Shown here: positions 8,068 to 11,883 of the stretch, piece after piece
How positions within the stretch are numbered: position 1 is the stretch's first letter
How the letters are laid out: each line of letters opens with the position of its first letter
From: Pseudomonadota bacterium
GTDB taxonomy: Bacteria > Pseudomonadota > Gammaproteobacteria > Acidithiobacillales > Acidithiobacillaceae
DNA: 11,883 nt
Assembly: GCA_021827445.1 (NCBI GenBank)
Contig: JAKAVW010000061.1
Location: 1 to 11,883, forward strand
Reading direction: 5' to 3'
The notes under the pieces: generated by a model
What the model was told of the DNA's origin: nothing
What the model saw: the letters and a program-made list of their open reading frames with translations, nothing else
Databases searched by the model: none
Made by a program: the position numbers and the translations under genes

Positions 8068-9210
8068 CGTCGGTGCGGGCTGTAGTGCCCAGATCAGGAA
8101 GAACGCACCCAAAAGCGCCAGCAGTGCTGCTGCGGCAAAGGTGCCCTGTCCGCCCCAATGCGCCCAGGTCCAGCCAGCTCCGAGCGCACCCAGACCTCCT
8201 CCCAAACCATAAACGATACTCGCATACAGGGCCATACCGCGCCCGCGCAGCGCACCGGGAAAGCGGTCCGCCAACCAATGTACGGCCGCCAGATGAAAGG
8301 CACCATAACTGGCCGCGTGCAGGGTCTGCACCAGAATGATCCATATCAGTCCCGGCCACCAGGCAATCACCCCCCAGCGCAGGGCGGTCAGAATAAATGC
8401 GCCGGTGAATACCAGGGGCACGCCCCAGCGCCGGATAAAACGATCCCCCCACCAGAAAAAGGCGACTTCGCAAAGCACTGCAAATCCCCACAGCATCCCG
8501 ACAGCGGCACTCCCCAGACCGTGTTGTTCCGCGTAGATAGAATAGAACGCATAATAGGCGCCATGGCTGGCCTGCTCCAGCAAACCCGCCAGCAGGAAAA
8601 CCCAGAGGCTTACATGGCGGAGTGTGCCACTGAGACGGGGGCGTGGTGTATCGGCGGCTGGCAACGCACCATAGGGTAAATAGCGACTGGCCCACCATGC
8701 GGCCACCAGAAAAATGGCGATGCCAGGCAAAAACGCGGTCATCCCCCAGCGGGCGATCAGCCCGCCCATGCCCAGTGACAGGGCGATAAACCCGAGGGAG
8801 CCCCAGAGTCGAATGCGCCCATAGGCGGTGCCGCGGCGTTGTGCCCAGTCCATGGTGGTGGCGTCCACCAGGGGCAGCGTCGCCGCCCAGAAGAAAGAAA
8901 AAGTCAGTGTGATGAGCAGCAGGGCCAGAAAGTGACCGTGGGCCAGCCACAAGGAGAGAAAACCCGCCGCCGTAATCAGCGCCGCCCAGGGGACGATCCG
9001 CCGACTTCCCCAGAAGTGCGCCAGCCAGCCCCAGAGATTGGGCGCCAGCACCTTGCTGAACTGCACGGCGGCGGTGAGGACGCCGATGGCCAGAGGGCCT
9101 TGGCCCTGGGCATGCAGCCACGGACCCCAGTAGGGCATGAACGCGCCCAGCGCGCAAAAGTACAGGAAATAGAAGGTGGCGAGCCAGCCCCCTTCCCGGT
9201 CTGCCTGCAT
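8047..9210 (-). CDS. MFS transporter of the PPP (HcaT-like) family, substrate unknown
   Basis: A 387-residue, very hydrophobic protein with about twelve membrane spans separated by a central polar loop (about 182-197, TPRPRLSG). It belongs to the major facilitator superfamily, PPP / HcaT-like branch (MFS_1-like). Diagnostic stretches are YGRIRLWGSLGF (130-141), preceded by PLVDATTMDWAQ, and in the second half HAASYGAFHLAAVHWL (298-313) followed by LYASIVYGLGGGLGAL. The between-span motif WGWLAHFWGSRR (60-71) is the MFS loop 2-3 signature. HcaT of E. coli is named as a putative 3-phenylpropionate permease, but most family members are uncharacterised, and no catabolic genes are nearby. The ATG at 9208-9210 follows the aroC stop after three bases, without an obvious Shine-Dalgarno, so translational coupling is likely. 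The gene ends in the clpB heat-shock promoter. Transport of an aromatic or isoprenoid-related compound is conceivable from context only. Confidence 0.85.
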   Translation of the reverse strand: MQADREGGWLATFYFLYFCALGAFMPYWGPWLHAQGQGPLAIGVLTAAVQFSKVLAPNLWGWLAHFWGSRRIVPWAALITAAGFLSLWLAHGHFLALLLITLTFSFFWAATLPLVDATTMDWAQRRGTAYGRIRLWGSLGFIALSLGMGGLIARWGMTAFLPGIAIFLVAAWWASRYLPYGALPAADTPRPRLSGTLRHVSLWVFLLAGLLEQASHGAYYAFYSIYAEQHGLGSAAVGMLWGFAVLCEVAFFWWGDRFIRRWGVPLVFTGAFILTALRWGVIAWWPGLIWIILVQTLHAASYGAFHLAAVHWLADRFPGALRGRGMALYASIVYGLGGGLGALGAGWTWAHWGGQGTFAAAALLALLGAFFLIWALQPAPTLEKEAG

Positions 9211-9213
9211 AAC

Positions 9214-10305
9214 TTAGGCGGAGATGGGAGGCAGGGGTGCCTGCACGTCGGCGTTCTGGGCGCGGTGACGCATCCAGTGGTCCATGATCACCAGCGCCAG
9301 CATAGCCTCGACAATAGGGACTGCGCGGATGCCGACGCAGGGATCATGGCGACCCGTGGTGATCACTTCGGCGGGTTGACCGTGCACATCGATGCTTTGC
9401 CGCGGGATGCGAATACTGGAGGTCGGTTTGATGGCCACGGACAGCGTGAGATCTTGCCCGGAAGAAATGCCACCTAAAACACCGCCCGCGTGATTACTTT
9501 GAAATCCCGTGGGGGTTATCGCGTCCCCATGATGGCTGCCCCGCTGCTCTACCACGGCAAAACCATCGCCCATGGCTACGGCCTTGACCGCGTTGATGCT
9601 CATCATCGCCTTGGCAATATCCGCCTCCAAACGATCAAAGACCGGTTCACCGAGTCCGACCGGCATGCCGGTTACGCGCGCATCTACCCGCGCGCCGATG
9701 GAGTCCCCTTCTTTGCGCAAGGCATCGAGAAAGTCGGCCATACAAATCGCAACCTGGGCATCAGGACAAAAGAAGTCATTGCGGGAGATTTCTGCCGCAT
9801 CAAAAACCTCGGCCTGGATGGAACCCATCTGCGCCATCCAGGCCTGTATGTTCACGCCAAGACGCTCGCGCAAAAACTTACGGGCGACGGCCCCGGCAGC
9901 GACCCGGGTCGCCGTTTCCCGCGCCGAGGAGCGCCCGCCCCCCCTATAATCGCGCCGGCCATATTTCTGCAAGTAAGTGTAATCGGCATGACCAGGACGA
10001 AACAGGTCTTTGATTTTGCTGTAATCCTGTGAGCGTTGGTCCGTGTTGCGAATCAGCAGTCCGATGGGCGTACCGGTGGTCAGGCCCTCGAAGACACCGG
10101 AGAGAATTTCGACCTGATCCGCTTCCCGACGCTGGGTGGTATGGCGTGACTGACCTGGGCGGCGGCGATCCAGCTCAATCTGGATATCGGCTTCGTTGAG
10201 CGACATGCCCGGCGGGCAGCCATCGACGATGCAGCCAATAGCGGGACCATGGCTCTCACCAAAGGTGCTGACCCGGAAACATTCGCCGATGCTGCTTCCC
10301 GCCAT
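9214..10305 (-). CDS. aroC: Chorismate synthase
   Basis: Catalyses the last common step of aromatic biosynthesis: anti-1,4-elimination of phosphate from 5-enolpyruvylshikimate 3-phosphate to chorismate, requiring reduced FMN. It has 363 residues and aligns nearly end to end with E. coli AroC (361). Seen: FGESHG with His19, DRRRPGQSRHTTQRRE, NTDQRSQDY, FRPGHADYTY with His106, RGGGRSSARE (121-130), KKxGDSIGA-like KEGDSIGA, GLGEPVFDRL, FQSNHAGGVLGGISSGQ, KPTSSI, and GRHDPCVGIRAVPI near the C-terminus. The two histidines correspond to the invariant acid/base residues. The ATG at 10303-10305 lies three bases after the folE2 stop; a GGA inside the folE2 end is the only Shine-Dalgarno-like element, so coupling to folE2 translation is likely. 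It is followed with the same three-base spacing by the MFS transporter gene. Confidence 0.98.
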   Translation of the reverse strand: MAGSSIGECFRVSTFGESHGPAIGCIVDGCPPGMSLNEADIQIELDRRRPGQSRHTTQRREADQVEILSGVFEGLTTGTPIGLLIRNTDQRSQDYSKIKDLFRPGHADYTYLQKYGRRDYRGGGRSSARETATRVAAGAVARKFLRERLGVNIQAWMAQMGSIQAEVFDAAEISRNDFFCPDAQVAICMADFLDALRKEGDSIGARVDARVTGMPVGLGEPVFDRLEADIAKAMMSINAVKAVAMGDGFAVVEQRGSHHGDAITPTGFQSNHAGGVLGGISSGQDLTLSVAIKPTSSIRIPRQSIDVHGQPAEVITTGRHDPCVGIRAVPIVEAMLALVIMDHWMRHRAQNADVQAPLPPISA

Positions 10306-10308
10306 AGG

Positions 10309-11103
10309 TTATTTTTCCATTTCAATCATAGCATAAGCCGAATGATTATGAATCGACTCGAAGTTTTCGGAAGAAACCGAAAACCACTGCACGCGCGGTT
10401 CCTCCTGCAACCGCAGCGCGACATCCCGCACCATATCTTCCACGAACTTGGGATGGTCATAGGCGTATTCCGTGACATATTTTTCATCGGGGCGCTTCAG
10501 CACGCCGTAAAGCTGACAGGATGCCTCCGCTTCGATCAGATCAATAATATCCTTAATCCAGACCGTCTCGCGGGCGCGCACATGGACCCAGACATGGGCA
10601 CGCTGGTTGTGGGCACCATATTCCGAAATGCTTTTGGAACAAGGACAAAGGCTGGTTACGGGCACCATGACACCGACGGTCAGGTAATAACCTGCCGGAG
10701 TAACCTCACTTATCAGTTCCACCTCATAATCCAGCATACTCCTGACACCGGATACAGGGGCTGCCTTCTGAACAAAGAACGGAAAACGCATCTCCAGGCG
10801 CGCCGAGTCCGCTTCCAGACGCTGCCGCATTTGTTCTACCGCTGCGCCAAAGTTCTCCACGCTGAAGGGGTTCTCATGCGCGTTCAGTATCTCGATGAAG
10901 CGTGACATGTGTGTGCCTTTCAGATGCGCAGGCAGACTCACGTACATATTGCACTGAGCGACGGTGGGCTGCACCGCCCCGTCACGATCCTGAACCTGCA
11001 TGGGATGGCGCACGGCGCGGATACCCACCTGCTGGATAGCAATAGCCCGCGGATCAGCGCGACCCTGTACATCTTCCAGAACTTCAACCGCGCAATCTCT
11101 CAC
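10309..11103 (-). CDS. folE2: GTP cyclohydrolase FolE2 (type IB)
   Basis: Converts GTP to 7,8-dihydroneopterin triphosphate, the entry to tetrahydrofolate and, through related steps, queuosine. FolE2 is the metal-promiscuous type IB enzyme that does not need zinc, unlike FolE. Seen, numbering from the GTG chosen here: LEDVQGRADPRAIAIQQVG near the N-terminus, the characteristic VTSLCPCSK with Cys153/Cys155 (one being the active-site cysteine), AHNQRAHVWV (His165), PDEKYVTE, HPKFVEDMVRD, and the C-terminal SENFESIHNHSAYA histidines. The product is 264 residues, within the family range. A longer frame begins with TTG at 11142, just after the dxs stop, but GTG at 11101-11103 has AAGAGAGG six bases upstream and gives a family-like N-terminus. 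The gene is followed by aroC after three bases. Confidence 0.94.
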   Translation of the reverse strand: MRDCAVEVLEDVQGRADPRAIAIQQVGIRAVRHPMQVQDRDGAVQPTVAQCNMYVSLPAHLKGTHMSRFIEILNAHENPFSVENFGAAVEQMRQRLEADSARLEMRFPFFVQKAAPVSGVRSMLDYEVELISEVTPAGYYLTVGVMVPVTSLCPCSKSISEYGAHNQRAHVWVHVRARETVWIKDIIDLIEAEASCQLYGVLKRPDEKYVTEYAYDHPKFVEDMVRDVALRLQEEPRVQWFSVSSENFESIHNHSAYAMIEMEK

Positions 11104-11109
11104 CGCGGA

Positions 11110-11117
11110 CCTCTCTT
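11110..11117 (-). promoter_or_regulatory. Shine-Dalgarno favouring the GTG start of folE2
   Basis: AAGAGAGG on the minus strand, six bases before GTG at 11101-11103. The alternative TTG at 11140-11142 has only weak GGGC-like sequence ahead of it, within the end of dxs. Confidence 0.55.
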
Positions 11118-11145
11118 GGGAATAGTAGACTGAATCGCTCAAATA

Positions 11146-11883
11146 CTACGCCCAGGCCGGTGACTGGGCAAGCAATGCGAGTAATTCCCTACCGGATTTC
11201 TCGATCCCTGCGGCATCCAGACCCAGATCGGCAAGCCATTGGCTGGCATCGCCCTGTTCGATAAAGGTGTCGGGCAAACCGAGCAAACGTATGGGCCGCA
11301 CGACATCCTCGTTGAGCAGGAACTCCGCGACAGCGCTACCGGCACCCCCCATGCGTGAGCCTTCCTCCACAGTCAGGAACGCCCGATGGCTTTGCGCCAG
11401 ACCGATCAGTAATTCCGTATCCAGCGGTTTGACGAAACGCATATTGACGACAGTGGCATCGAGGGCCTCACCTGCCACCATGGCTGCCGTTGCCCGAGTA
11501 CCAAAGGCGAGAATCGCCAGTTCCTTACCTTCCCGCAGAACCTCTGCCTTACCGATGGGGATCCGCCGTGACAAATCCCTGTCCAGCGTCAAGCCCAGGC
11601 CGTTACCGCGCGGATAACGCACCAGTGCTGGCCCTTGATAGGTAAAACCCGTGTTGAGCATGTCGCGCATTTCCTGCTCATCTTTAGGTGCCATAATGAC
11701 TAGATTGGGAATGCAACGCGCATAGGCCATGTCAAAGGCACCCTGATGAGTGGCACCGTCGGCTCCCACCAATCCCGCGCGGTCGATGGCAAAAAGCACC
11801 GGCAGATTCTGGATCGCCACATCATGCAGGAGCTGATCATAGGCCCGCTGCAGGAAGGTGGAGTAGATGGCGACCACCGGGTG
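11146..11883 (-). CDS. dxs: 1-deoxy-D-xylulose-5-phosphate synthase, C-terminal part
   Basis: Thiamine-diphosphate enzyme that condenses pyruvate and glyceraldehyde 3-phosphate to DXP, the first step of the non-mevalonate isoprenoid pathway and also a thiamine and pyridoxal precursor. Only the last 245 residues are in the window, starting at HPVVAIYSTFLQRAYDQ; about 390 N-terminal residues, including most of the ThDP-binding first domain, lie beyond the right edge. Visible: STFLQRAYDQ and DGATHQGAFD of the second (Pyr-like) domain, containing conserved substrate-phosphate and active-site residues, RYPRGN, then the transketolase C-terminal domain with LAFGT, VVNMRFVKPLD, VEEGSRMGGAGSAV, GLPDTFIEQG and GLDAAGIE. 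The reading frame is intact up to the TAG at 11146-11148. folE2 starts 42 bases downstream from its GTG (or within four bases if the TTG is used), so dxs probably leads the operon or sits upstream in it. Confidence 0.97.
   Translation of the reverse strand, partial: HPVVAIYSTFLQRAYDQLLHDVAIQNLPVLFAIDRAGLVGADGATHQGAFDMAYARCIPNLVIMAPKDEQEMRDMLNTGFTYQGPALVRYPRGNGLGLTLDRDLSRRIPIGKAEVLREGKELAILAFGTRATAAMVAGEALDATVVNMRFVKPLDTELLIGLAQSHRAFLTVEEGSRMGGAGSAVAEFLLNEDVVRPIRLLGLPDTFIEQGDASQWLADLGLDAAGIEKSGRELLALLAQSPAWA

Noticed and set aside
8063..9157. A 364-codon alternative minus-strand frame inside the MFS gene
   Set aside because: It overlaps the MFS gene in another phase, is rich in Arg, Gly and Pro, and lacks family motifs, while the main frame has clear HcaT-like signatures.
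9899..9912. 14-bp perfect palindrome GCGACCCGGGTCGC
   Set aside because: It lies in the conserved aroC segment encoding TRVAAG and is explained by codon choice in GC-rich DNA; no second copy was noticed.
9945..9950. TATAAT on the plus strand inside aroC
   Set aside because: No -35 hexamer at the right distance, antisense to aroC and with no gene downstream on that strand; a chance match.

Overview
The window comes from a Gram-negative proteobacterium. It has a lipopolysaccharide heptose-synthesis gene (hldD), and its housekeeping proteins (AroC, ClpB, Dxs, HldD) align by eye almost residue for residue with their gammaproteobacterial counterparts. The moderately high G+C, the zinc-independent FolE2 and the overall gene styles fit an Acidithiobacillus-like chromosome. 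That genus call is inference from memory and not proven by the sequence. The DNA is dense, ordinary chromosome: eight protein genes, no RNA gene, no insertion sequence, no CRISPR array and no sign of recent transfer. The longest gap between genes is 246 bp.

Layout. At the left edge, on the minus strand, lies nearly all of hldD (ADP-L-glycero-D-manno-heptose 6-epimerase), cut only at its C-terminal end. It diverges from a plus-strand CPA2/Kef-type cation:proton antiporter with RCK domains. The antiporter is followed 94 bp later by acs (acetyl-CoA synthetase). acs converges with clpB, and the 246 bp between their stop codons hold four stem-loops.

Everything from about 5.4 kb to the right edge is on the minus strand and reads, in transcription order, dxs (C-terminal part only) > folE2 > aroC > MFS transporter > clpB. 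The junctions folE2/aroC and aroC/MFS are both TAA, three bases, ATG, and dxs/folE2 is almost as tight. dxs-folE2-aroC-MFS therefore looks like one operon supplying three precursor pathways: isoprenoids (Dxs), folate- or queuosine-type pterins (FolE2) and aromatic compounds (AroC).

clpB is the last gene on that strand but appears separately regulated. A close match to a sigma-32 (RpoH) heat-shock promoter straddles the end of the MFS gene, with its -35 element inside the last codons and its -10 element starting right after the stop codon. A good Shine-Dalgarno lies just downstream.

I looked for an undescribed system and did not find one. The points most worth a second look are the heat-shock promoter embedded in the operon, the stem-loops between acs and clpB, the unidentified PPP-family MFS transporter between aroC and clpB, the placement of folE2, and several motif-level deviations in Acs.
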